Source: Parasponia andersonii
Taxonomy: Eukaryota; Streptophyta; Magnoliopsida; Rosales; Cannabaceae
DNA: 64,000 nucleotides
Assembly: GCA_002914805.1 (NCBI GenBank)
Contig: JXTB01000308.1
Span: forward strand, 301,773-365,772
Direction: 5' to 3'
Notes under the pieces: generated by a model
The model's input: only the letters and a program-made list of their open reading frames with translations
Database searches by the model: none
Told to the model about the DNA's origin: nothing
Position numbers and translations under genes: made by a program
In this document: piece by piece, positions 37,740-48,508 of the stretch
How the letters are laid out: the number at the start of each line of letters is the position of its first letter
Numbering within the stretch: the first letter of the stretch is position 1

Positions 37740-38330
37740 ATAATACTTTGTTTTTAATTTCAATTAAATTATAATTATTTACAATTAAGATAGTAGTTCA
37801 TTAGTTTGTGATTTGTAGAAAGTTTTTAAGAATATTATATTTTTAATTTCAATTTATTTGCAATTTGTAGTAGTTCACAATTAAGTTAGTAGAAAGTTTA
37901 TTAGAATATTTTTAATTTCAAATAATTTGTAATTTATAGTTGTTTACATTTAAGTTAGTAGAAATTAGAAAGTTTATTAGAATATTATATTTTTAATTCT
38001 AATTAATTTGTAATTTATAGTACTTTACAATTAAGTTAGTAGAAAGTTTATTATAATATTTTTAATTTCAATTAATTTGTAATTTATAGTTATTTACAAT
38101 TAAGTTAATAGAAACTAGAAAGTTTATTAGAATATTATATTTTTAATTCTAATTTATTTGTAATTTGTAGTAATTTACAATAAAATTAGTAGAAAGTTTA
38201 CTAGAATATTATATTTGTAATTTCAATTAATTTGTAATTTGTAGTAGTTTAAAATTAAGTTATTAGAAAGTTTATTCGCATATTATATTTTTAATTTTGA
38301 TTTATTTGTAGTTGTGTATAATTTTAATAT
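37740..38330. repeat. 75-bp minisatellite inside the hAT element
   Basis: The phrase AGAAAGTTT recurs at 37817, 37891, 37967, 38041, 38117, 38191 and 38265, spacing 74-76 bp. Each unit also has AATTTGTAATTT(A/G)TAGT, TTACAATTAAGTTA and AATATTATATTTTTAATT. About seven diverged copies, between the left subterminal region and the transposase remains. Confidence 0.9.
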
Positions 38331-38380
38331 CCATATTTTTAATATAGGATACGTAAAAAAATATCCCTATTGATTTAGAA

Positions 38381-40366
38381 ATGGACGACGACCAAATTCA
38401 TATAGCTGAATAGGGTGACTAAGTCCTCGAAATGCAAATTTATCCAAATGTCAGTAGAAGTTGTTCACAATTTTAAGATAGTTGTTCGTTGAGTGCAAGC
38501 ACGACCTCTAAACATGAAAGGACAACTTCTAATGTATGAGACCATTTCAATCCTGAATTTAAAGATGAGACCTGTGATATAAATACTGTAAGAAATTATA
38601 AACTGCTAGACCATCTAGCAAAATCACTCATTTAAATAGACATAGTGATGCATGTGTCAAAAAACACAAAAGAGACAAAAAGCCCACTCAATCAATACTT
38701 TAATTCAACAATGATAGTTCAGTAAGTTCTTAAAATTATGATCATTTAGTAGCTAAGAAGTTTCTAAGACGTTTAATTGTTATAAAAATTTATCATTAGG
38801 ATTTGATGATTGTAATAGCTATGAAGATTATATTATCTAAATTTTAAAAGAGTTTCTAGAAATACTACTAGGAGTGATTTGATTAAAGTTTATGAAAATA
38901 TGCGTAAAGTATTAATATCTAAATTAACTTCATTAAACTTTTGTATTGCATTGACATATGATATTTGGGATGCTAATTCCAAACAAGATTATTAAGTATA
39001 GTTACACATTATTTAGATTCAAGATAGATAATGCAAAAAAGAATAATTAGTTTTCGAGTTGTTGATAATAAACATACTGCTGAAATTATTAGAGATAGAA
39101 TTTTAAATATTGTTGAAGAGTATGGCATAACAAATCGCATTATCTCTATCACTTCAGATAATGCTATCGCAAACACAAATGCTATAAAATTACTTAGCAA
39201 TTTAGTAAGTTCATATATCGAAGGATTCTTACTGTATCAACATTATGCATGTCATATCATCAACCTTATCATCAAATCAGGTATGAATGTTATAAGTGTA
39301 TATATTGAAAATATTCGATCTGCTATTGCTTATATTCATGCTTCTAATCTACGCATTGCTAAATTTAAAAGATATTGCATAGCTCAAAGATTAAAACTAT
39401 TCAACTTGACATGCCTCTAAGGTGGAATTCCACTTATTTAATGTTGAAAAATACATTACCATATAAAATTCTAATTATTATGTTTTATAATTCAAAAATA
39501 GATTCATTATTATTGAAAGATAAAGATTGGTTTATTTATAAAAAATTTGCACACTTTTTAGGCATTTTTTATGAAGTATTTATTATCATACTTTTCTAAT
39601 TTACGTCATATCTTTTTTATTGCTGAAATTTTGTGTAAGAAAAGATGTGACTCTATATTTGAACTAATTATAATACATATGCAAGAAGAATTTTTGAAAT
39701 ATTGTTTCCAATTATATTTATTTGCTCTTGTTTTAGATCTTAGGGGTAAATTATATAGTCTTTCTAATTTAATTAGCTATATTTCTACGTGTTTTTAGAT
39801 AAATTATAATTCTGAATATATAAATGCTCGTGATAAGTTTTTTGAAGTGTATAGTGACAATAATAAAAAATAACACACTCCACAATAAACTAAAGAACAA
39901 TCGAAGAATAAGTCTTTTTGGAGTATGATAGGTTCTCATTCTCAAGGGTGTGATCGTGACTCATCATCAAGTTCAAGTCAACCACTATCACCAATGAATC
40001 CACAACAATCTTTTGAGCTTAACCAGTATATTGAGCTAGACTCTAACATCCACTCGAATGATGAAAACTTCAAAGTTTTGGACTGGCGACAAAAACGTCA
40101 ACTAAGATTCTCGGTACTTTCATAATTAGTCGGTAACATTTTAACAATTCTAGCATCTATGATTTCTTTAGACTATGTTTTTAGCACGACTAAGATGATA
40201 GTAGATGAGCGGAGGACTTCATTGGTTATTGAAATGGTTGATGTGCTAGTATATATTAAAGTACGGAAAAAAGTGGCAAAGCGAAATCAAGACACTATTC
40301 GCATTTATAATAAAGAATTGGCCGAAAAATTCAATAACTTCTACATGAATGATGGTGATGAGTCAT
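38381..40366 (+). pseudogene. hAT transposase pseudogene (BED finger to C-terminal dimerisation domain)
   Basis: Pieces in different frames follow hAT transposase order. 38381-38700: remains of a BED zinc finger (TTSNV, stop, DHFNPEFKDE; later HVSKNTKETKSPLNQ). 39031-39420: IISITSDNAIANTNAIKLL and YQHYACHIINLIIKSG, the catalytic core with conserved CHIINL. Near 39390 the frame shifts and reads LDMPLRWNSTYLMLKNTLPY, the RWNST motif. 39700-39800: FALVLDLRGKLYSL, the LDPRYK equivalent. 40021-40130: LDWRQKRQLRFSVLS, then after a stop 40159-40366 ASMISLDYVFSTTKMIVDER, the C-terminal dimerisation domain. Several stops and at least two frameshifts: dead. Confidence 0.88.
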
Positions 40367-40930
40367 AAACTCATAATTAATGATATATTAGTTTCTTCAA
40401 GTAATAATTTGAATTATAATAAATAATCATCAATAAAATTGAATTTCAATATTTCAAATTTATTTATTCTTTATTTTTTAACATTATTATTATAATTGTA
40501 AATAATTTTCTTAATAGTTTTGTTTTTAAACTTTTTTTAATCAACTATTCAATTTTAACTTATATGATATATCATATTTAATTATTATTAATTTTCTAAC
40601 AATAGAAAAAAATAACATATTTAGTTTATGTCATCAAGTTTTTTAAATAAAAATTCAGTTAGAAATTTTAAATTTAACATGTTTTAAAAAACATATTTAG
40701 TTTAAACTTAACATGTTTAAAAAAAATTTGTAAAAAAAAAATAAAATAATAACAAAAAAAAAAAGAAAAAAAGTTCGAGAATGGGCCGGCCCAGCTTGGC
40801 TCATTTTGGGCCTGGCTTAGTCTTGGCCCGTTAAAAAACCTGACGGGCGAATGGGCCTAACTGAAGTCTTATTTTATTTTTTATGGGTCAGTCTGATCCA
40901 ATCTAACATGTCTATTTTGACACTTCCATT

Positions 40931-42205
40931 CACATGAATCCAAATTTTTATAAAGTATATGGAAAATACCTAGTGTTAGAAGAGTGCTAATGTGGGGCTT
41001 AAATAGTGTAAGAAATCACACCAAAAAAAAAAGTGAGTAAAGTTAAAATGAACTTGAAGAGGACACACATAAATGGGGAAAAAACAAAATAGATAAGGAG
41101 AGTGCTTTAATCTGTGGGGGTAGTTTGATAAAGGAAGGGGCCTTGTCCCCCAAATGTGAAATCGCATTCCTATCAATATAAATGTATATGATGGTTCATG
41201 AAGTACAATCATACAATGATGCCCTTGGAGCTTTCACGCTTTTTACGAAAAAAAAAACATTTAATTTATAAGGCATGACCCACGTACACCATGCAAAAAT
41301 GTACCATTGCCATGGAGGAAAATTATGACCCTTCTCATGCCGAGACGGTGTTTATAATTGTCCTGGACTCTAGTTATTATTATTATTATTATTATTATTA
41401 CTTTGTTATCATTATAAAAATATTAAAATACTTAAACTAACTCCTCACCTATTAGCTCAAGCTATGTTGAAAGCAATAGTGTGATGGGGATAAACTAGTT
41501 CTTTATGAGTAATTTAAATCCCTTCACATCTTGTTATAGCTTTTCTTTTTAGGATGAACTTTTGGAAATAGTTTCTTCTACTAAAGGCGAATTAAGAAAA
41601 TTTCAGCAGTACCCTTATGCAATATATAATCATCAAAATTAAAAAGAGGAAATAGGAGAAGTTTTTATTAACGGGGGTCAATATTTATTAAATTATTCCC
41701 GTGAGGGGTTATAAGAATTAGTCAAACTCATTGTTATTAGTTATTAGGCTCCATATCTCTTGGGACCTACCGAGCAATATCTCGAGTTTTTTTCTTACAA
41801 AATTTCCTCCCGAACTTGAGTTTCGCAAGTACGGTAAAGGGATTTTTCTATATAATTGAAACACATAACCATGAAACTATACCAATATGGGAGTGTTTTT
41901 GTTGAATAAGTTCACATGGTATTTTTTGCCTAATTTTATATGCCAAATGACGATTTTGCAAGAATTTTAAATCTAAATGTTATTCAAAATACACGAAAAA
42001 TTGTACAAAATAACCGAACCAAATCGTAAAATTATAAAAACTTAAATAATTGAAGCTGAATCGACCAATTCAGTTGAACTAGATCAAATTGCGACATAGT
42101 GGTTTGATTGCAGTTTCGAAGAGGTTCGGTTTGAATTGAACCAACATATACTACCATCAAAACACGCTCGTTTGCTTGCTATTATTAGGCTTTAAATATA
42201 ATTAT
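40931..42205. other. Gene-free AT-rich stretch
   Basis: No gene or RNA gene seen. Contains a (TTA)9 microsatellite at 41374-41400. 41880-42200 has no recognisable repeat ends apart from the Mutator-type MITE that begins at 42206. Confidence 0.5.
41374..41400. repeat. (TTA)9 microsatellite
   Basis: Nine perfect TTA units. Confidence 0.95.
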
Positions 42206-42761
42206 GGGGAATTTACACCTGGGGCCAATAAAACCTTGCCATAAAAAAGAAAACTCACTCATTTGTTATGTTACACATGTAAAATTATTTGAATACACTA
42301 ATTCTTTAAAAAACTTCAAACTATTTCAGCTACCACTGTCGATCTCGACCTTGGCGACGGTGCCTCTGCTCTTCAAACTTGTTCAACCGCCTTTCTTGGT
42401 TGTTCCGATCGTTTTTCAATAGATGGCTGGAAAATTTCAACCCTAATCAAAAATTTTCAACTGGAGTTAAACCATCATTCGATCATAGTCAAATAATTCA
42501 ATTGGAGTCGAAGCCATTGGTTGAAAATTTTCGACTGGTGCTCAACTGGTATTCAACAGTCTTTCCGACACTGCCTCCGTCACTTTTGAGTTTTTTTACT
42601 TAGTCGAAAATTTTCGATTAGGTTGAGTCAAAGATAATTTTAGAACTTCGAAATATTTATTAAATGACATGACAATAAAAACCGTACTTTTGCAAATAGA
42701 TAATAAATTTTCTATCTTTTTATCATATGTATTATAAAAGGGTCTAAATTGATAATCTCTC
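42206..42761 (+). mobile_element. Mutator-type MITE, copy 1
   Basis: 556 bp, starting GGGGAATTTACACCTGGGG and ending GATAATCTCTC. It is flanked by TATAATTAT (42197-42205) and TATAATTAG (42762-42770), eight of nine bases the same, which fits a 9-bp Mutator-superfamily target duplication. The ends match the reversed ends of copy 2 (62755-63409). The interior is rich in TCGAAAATTTTCGA-like palindromes. No transposase; ORFs inside are chance. Confidence 0.85.
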
Positions 42762-43781
42762 TATAATTAGCTACTTCCATTAAAAAAACATAAAATAAAT
42801 AAATAAAATATGTATGTATGTATAAAAAAAAAATATTTTAGTCCCACATCCACCAAAAACAAAAAATTCTTCCATTTTTTCTCTACAAATTTTCTTTCAT
42901 TTTTCCATTATCATTTCTACCACAGAGCAACGAACTTTAGCTTAATTGGAATTTGATATTTGGGATTAATGACACTTAACCTTTGAGCTTTACATTTTTG
43001 GTTTTTATTATAATATTCCAAAATTACCCTCAACAATATAGCAAAATTCATACTTTTGACAATGGTTAACCGTTAAGAATTGAATCTTATTTTTGGCAAT
43101 GGTTAATGATTAAGAATTCATAATTTATATTCTACTCCAATATTTAGAAGTTTAATTACAATATAGAGATACAAAGTAGGTTAGATTAGCCCACATTTAA
43201 TAAGCTTATACAGGTTTTGCACATAGCCTAGGTCCAATCTACCTAAAATGTGGGTTAGATGGGACCGACCATAGGCCTAACTCACACCTTATGCAGGCTT
43301 AAGTGGATCGGATCTAAGTGAGTTGTGCCTATGCGGGCTAAATATAGATCAAAATGTTGGCCAAATTTCGTTATTATTTTATGCTTTAAAATATCAAATA
43401 TGTGTTTATGTCGGCCAAAAAATAGGCCTTAAACCCAGTCATATTCTTTTAAATTTTGAATTAATTGAAAATAAATAAAAATAAGTAAATAAATAACATT
43501 AAAAGTATATACATAAAAATATTTAATCAATATAAATGACTAAATGTAGGCTTGCAGAAATGTGGGTCGAGCCAAACCGATGGGCCTATTACTGAGACCC
43601 AATCTGCCCCCCCAGCTATATACTATAAGGGCCTAGTCCAGATCAACATTAATATCGGCCGGTTCGGTACTATATTTTTTCTTCGGAACGTGGTTACCCA
43701 GAAAGTTCGGCTCATATTGACATATTTAGGACAATGGTTCTCTCCTCATTTTTTACAATTGATATTGAAAACTGAAATTAT

Positions 43782-44020
43782 TTGTATACTATTGGTGTTT
43801 TGATAATCTATAATTTGCTTTAACTTTAGGAGTTCAATTCAAACTTGTGTTTTCCATCATCTTGTATGATTTTGGAGAAAAAAAATTTTGGGATTCGAAA
43901 CTATTCTTGTACTATTGATGCTTTGATAGCCTATATTCTACTCCAAACTTTAATGGTTCAATTCAAACTTATTTTTCGAGCATCTTTAATAGTTTTGGAG
44001 AAAAAATCATTTAGAATTTG
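43782..44020. repeat. Diverged tandem duplication, about 125-bp unit x2
   Basis: Both units contain TTGTA(T)ACTATTG(G/A)TG(T/C)TTTGAT, GTTCAATTCAAACTT and TTTTGGAGAAAAAA in the same order (first about 43782-43905, second about 43906-44020). Confidence 0.75.
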
Positions 44021-44083
44021 AATGTAGTGTGATCCTTTTTAAGCGAAAACGAAACATAATTTGTGCTTTTTGATTGCTACTAG

Positions 44084-44530
44084 TGGAGACTTAAATCGAC
44101 AAAGAACAGCAGTAAGCTTCTTTAGCTCAGAGCAATTTTTGTCCAATTTTTGATGCTTTGGACTAATAGGTTGAGTTATACTACAAATATTAATACTAAT
44201 ATTTTCAATATCAAATGTTTTCTTGAATTAATTTCATGCTTTTTGAATTTAATATTATACAATATGGGGTAAGTTAGGTCTGGGATTTGGGTTGTTCTTA
44301 TTTTTTGATATGTGAGTTGAAACTTAGTCCTTTCGCTCTCAACTTTGGATCTATAAGATGGTAAATTTAGTTTGATATGTAGCTTATGAACTAAAGTAGC
44401 AGTCTCTTACACTTTAGGTAAAGGTCTCAGGGGGAATCAATTTAGTTTGCTCAGATTCTTGATCAAGGTGCTGGATGCCTTGTCAAATTTTGAAGATCCT
44501 AAGCAAGAAGTCATCTATCCTGCTAGTTAA
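44084..44530 (+). pseudogene. Two exon-like blocks, possible 3' end of an unrecognised or captured gene
   Basis: A 28-nt open block (44084-44111) with CTACTAG before it and GTAAGC after it, then a block 44418-44530 preceded by ACTTTAG and closed by TAA. Joined, the phases agree and give a tail of 46 residues that includes SLLRFLIKVLDALSNFEDP and ends EVIYPAS. Base composition is more gene-like than the surroundings. I do not recognise the family and see no upstream exons, so this is a gene scrap or chance. Confidence 0.3.
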
Positions 44531-44941
44531 TGTGGAAACCATTTCTAGGATTAGTAAGTTTGTGGTGGATTAGCCTCTATGTTATATGGTCTATCAAGAT
44601 AATAAATAATGGCATGAGATTATTTTCCTTTCTCTCTCTGTTGTTATTATTATTTTAATTTTTTTCATTTAGTTTATTTGGTGTGATGAGCTTGCTTTAT
44701 GCACTTGTCTTTTCTCTATTGTTGCTAACTATATTTTGATTTTTTTTTTTAAATTTCTATTCAAACAATCTTTTCTACTCGTCACCGGTTAATTGTCTCA
44801 CCTATTTTACTTCGTCGTCAGTTGGAAATATGTGTTAATATTATTAAATCATTCAATAACCATAATATACATATAGCTCATCCAACACAATAATCAAAAT
44901 ATAAACAATATCCATTAAAATTCGAGGTCTGTCAAATTAAA

Positions 44942-47060
44942 GAAGGATTAATGAGTTACCTCTCAAGTTTTTCATTTGAACTTGTATTTGCCATCAACAA
45001 AATAGCTCCATAAGGCATGAGAGAACATTACTCTCTCTTTACTCCCTCTTTTACTAGTTTAACCACTGTGCCACACACCTCGCTCACACACCAAATGTGT
45101 CTATGTATATATATCTCCACAGCTTATAAAGTTGGGCCTTTGTAGATTTTCACAATAGTGGTAAAAGAGGTCTAATGGGCCAATAAGATATTATGATTGT
45201 GAGACCTTATGCCGATAGTATATAAATGTTCATTCTATGACCTAATTAGTAATATCATGTATAGTTAATACATAATTATATGGTTGTTCATAACACATTT
45301 AGTACATAATTATATGGTTGTTCATAACACATTTAGTGGTTAAATTATAATTAGTTGTTCATAACACATTTAGTGGTTACATTATAATTAGTTGTAATGA
45401 TTATGCTAGTCTATATAAAATATTCCAATATTCTCTCACTGGGATTGTATAACTATACAATAAATACTCACTTAACCATAATATATCCATATACAAGAAT
45501 CTCTTACAAATATAAATAGCCTAAATAATCATGTATAATATTGAATCGATATGATATAAGTATTACACACAATCAGGTGCTAGAAATTCACAAAACCTGG
45601 TGATAACTCTCACATATTAATCCACCAATAATACATGCATTGAGATTACAACCAGCTGTCTCTAATCAAAATATCACTTATCAAATAAACATGTGTATAT
45701 ATATCATAAATAGTATGACTAGGATCCATATCATGCATATATCATATAAAACATAATCAATCCATATCAATCAAGAACATGTTAATATAGCAATAAACTT
45801 TCACTAGCTTAATACAACTAAAGAATCTAACAATCCCACGTAGGATGCACATTCTCAAAACACACATAAGGTCAGCTTTTTACTAGTGAATTAGGTAACA
45901 TGTTGTCTAAAAGCGTGTTCTCAATAGGAATATTAAGGATGTTGCAACTTTCTTACTAATAAATAGGAACTATATATCAATATAATTAGAGCTAATAGCG
46001 CTCCTCAAGTTTCAAAATAAAGATAAAGTTGTGAAATTATAATCATAAAGTTCCAACCTTAAAATATAGTCAACTTCTCTGAATACTGAAACAAAATTCC
46101 AATCATATTTCACAATAATCAGCCTTATAATATATCACAAAACTCTGTCTTGATAGACGAGGTAGCTGTGAATATTCAACTGACACTAAATTCCAAAACA
46201 GCTCAACTATAAGTATCTAATTGATACAAAATCATATAACAGCTCCTCATACCATCACCATAATATACATAGATATAGACTTTTATCATCATAGAGCTTA
46301 CAACTTCAACGTCACAAGATCCAACTATGTCTCGAGTATTAGTTCGCTGATAAATCAATCATAAGATAAGATCCTGGGTACTCAAAACAAAAGGATCACT
46401 CAAGTATCTAATTGATATGCCTATAACAAATACAACATGATGGTATTTGCGTACTTGAGTATATGTACATCAGGATACTAATAATAGATGTATAGAGACT
46501 AATCTCATATGATTTCTCTCAATATCATTTAATGGACCTTCAACCTTCTATAATCTATCACATTTTAGAGCTAATACTTTTTGAGGATACTAAGATCCCA
46601 TATGGGATCCTTTCAAGGAACTTGATCAATATTGATTTTTTTGAGACAAACCAAAATGCACCTTTAGTACAATTACGAAGAACTTGTATATCTAGAACAT
46701 ACGAGACTTCTATGAGATTCTTTATATCTATATAGTTAATTGATAATTATTTGTCTCTGATATCATATTAGACTCTTTATATATGAGTACAATATTAATA
46801 ACATATAAAATTTGAATGTGTAGTTTCTTTTGACTCTCACAGATATACATTGATCAATAACATTCTTTAAAACAAATTAGTACTGATAATCTCATCAAAT
46901 TTCTATTAAGTTATAAATTTGTAACAGATTTCAAATTTAAAAATCAATGTTGATAATAACCAAATATAATGTACAATTTGAACAAAATATCAAGATAGAA
47001 GGTATAAAAGTGATATTATTCTTTTTATAATTAATAAAAGTCCTATATATTTTTGTATTA
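44942..47060 (-). mobile_element. LTR-element-like remnant, unassigned
   Basis: On the minus strand, CCCAGTGAGAGAATAT|TGGAATA near 45427 looks like a purine tract followed by the start of a 3' LTR, as in plant Ty1/copia elements; the LTR would run to about 44942 (ending TTTGACA). The upstream 1.6 kb (45428-47060) is noncoding in all frames I read, with no reverse transcriptase or integrase motif, and no second LTR was found. Could be a non-autonomous or heavily decayed copy. Confidence 0.35.
45268..45395. repeat. Short tandem repeat around GGTTGTTCATAACACATTTAGT
   Basis: The phrase TTGTTCATAACACATTTAGT occurs three times in 45280-45376, separated by variants of ATTATAATTAG or ACATAATTATATG, giving a unit of about 35-40 bp. 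It lies in the putative LTR. Confidence 0.8.
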
Positions 47061-48508
47061 AGAAGAGAATTTTTTACATAAACTTTACACTAGGAAGGCT
47101 TAAAAAAACATATAATCCATGAAAGTTTCCTTCTATACTAGTTATTCGTTTGTTACCAGATGGTATTGCAACTGCAAGGAAATCATAAATGAATGATATT
47201 ACCATGATTTGTATCTTTTAACATATCTAAACAATATTGTAAAATTAGATGGCTTCATGAATCAAACGTTAAAAAAACTGACACATTTTTACCGTTTACT
47301 TGTACTCTTTATAAATCCTACCAACTTTAGAAACAGTACAAATAAATATCCTTTAGACACCACATACACTTCCAGAAATCGGTAAAAGCTTCCATTTGAC
47401 GCGATTTTTGTGGTGAGTCGTGAATTCCTTAATTGAAAAAGAAAGTGCAAATGTTACGAAATTCTGATGAGTACATAATTTATATTTCCAATATTCATGC
47501 CATGTATAATAACATAATAGGAGCATGATATTATGACATACAGTTCATCATTCACCCCATTAGTAAGTCTGTCTGAAGGCTGTCATGGTTGTGGTTCAGG
47601 TAGAGGTGTTTGGCTCTGCGGATTTATAACCAGATCCGTAAATAAAAAGAAGAAACACAGCATGCATCCAATAAGAACTTTTAAATGGTGGTGTACATAC
47701 GTGATGAAACCAAATCCCTTTTTCTCTTTCGTAGACCCTAGGATCAGATACAACTTTTTCTGCAGCACATATAAATGCATACTCATACTAAAAACATGAA
47801 AGCCACCCAAGCCACTAAGTACTAGTAGGTCAAGATGCAAATAAATATAAGCTGGAGTTATATGTCCTTAATCTTCTGATGTAATCAAAGCTTAGATTAT
47901 TTGTGCTTAAATTATTATAGGTTGGATTTATTGCTAGTCTGTTTTGTGAAGAGTTTGTGTTGCCTTGTGAAGAAAAACTAACGAGGAATTACAATTGATG
48001 TTTTCTGTGAACAATAATGTGAACAAGGTATAGCATTGATCGATCTGGATGAAAATTAGAAACAGTTATACTATAAACAAAAAATGAACGCACATTAGTT
48101 TGTAACGGTGGGGCATAATTGTTTTAGGTTGTCACTAGTGAGACATGACATCAGTAATAGAAGGGGCTAGCTTCTAATTCTGCTAAAATTGTTGTGGTTT
48201 TGGGCTAAGATCATACCTTTGGTAGAATCTTGATAAACAAAAATGTGACAAATTATACGGCAATTAAACCAAAATATAAATAAATGAGAAGCACAACTAA
48301 GTAAGAAACTTCCAAAGAACAAGCAAATTACATTGAGGAAAGAAAAAAGAATTATCATGCTAAGCAAAAGAATACAAAGGAGATCACTAATGCAAAACAA
48401 TTAACATTAGATAATAACTCAAAATAAGAAAGTTGGAAAAAACAAGATTCAACCCTATAAATATTCATTAAGAGATCGATTAATAATAAAATGGGATTGC
48501 TCTCGGCT
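47061..48508. other. Downstream flank of F-box copy 1 (duplicated unit)
   Basis: 47690-48508 matches the flank of the second copy (58923-60237) in several blocks: TGATGAAACCAAATC, AAAGCCACCCAAG, TTTATTGCTAGTCT, CTTTGGTAGAATC, ACAAAAATGTGACAA and AACAAGCAAATTACAT. 47268-47420 has a weaker match (CTTTAGACACCACA) to the upstream region of copy 1 at 52130-52300, which suggests a lost third unit. No gene in this stretch. Confidence 0.65.

Larger units (their letters stand above)
37018..40930 (+). mobile_element. Degenerate hAT-type DNA transposon
   Basis: A hAT transposase pseudogene flanked by GC-rich subterminal regions that stand out in AT-rich DNA: 37030-37200 on the left, and 40770-40930 on the right with GGGCCGGCCCAG. 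Both contain versions of GAGCCAAG(C/T) and GGGCC phrases in opposite orientation, as in plant hAT subterminal repeats. The right end TGACACTTCCA resembles the reversed hAT terminus (A(A/G)GTGTCAAAA). I could not find a matching left terminal repeat or an 8-bp target duplication, so the limits are approximate. Confidence 0.75.
42771..44941. other. Gene-poor stretch with possible hAT-like remnant
   Basis: 43150-43450 and 43540-43680 have GC-rich phrases (TAGGCCTAACTCACACC, GGCCGGTTCGG) like hAT subterminal DNA, but no ends were found. A diverged tandem repeat lies at 43782-44020 and an exon-like pair at 44084-44530. Otherwise AT-rich, nothing recognised. Confidence 0.4.

Noticed and set aside
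43150-43680. Separate hAT-type MITE
   Set aside because: GC-rich subterminal-like phrases are present but I could find neither terminal repeats nor a target duplication, so it is only mentioned in the intergenic entry.
46532-46735. 67-codon plus-strand ORF in the LTR-like remnant
   Set aside because: No retroelement motif on either strand; reverse-strand reading is full of stops.
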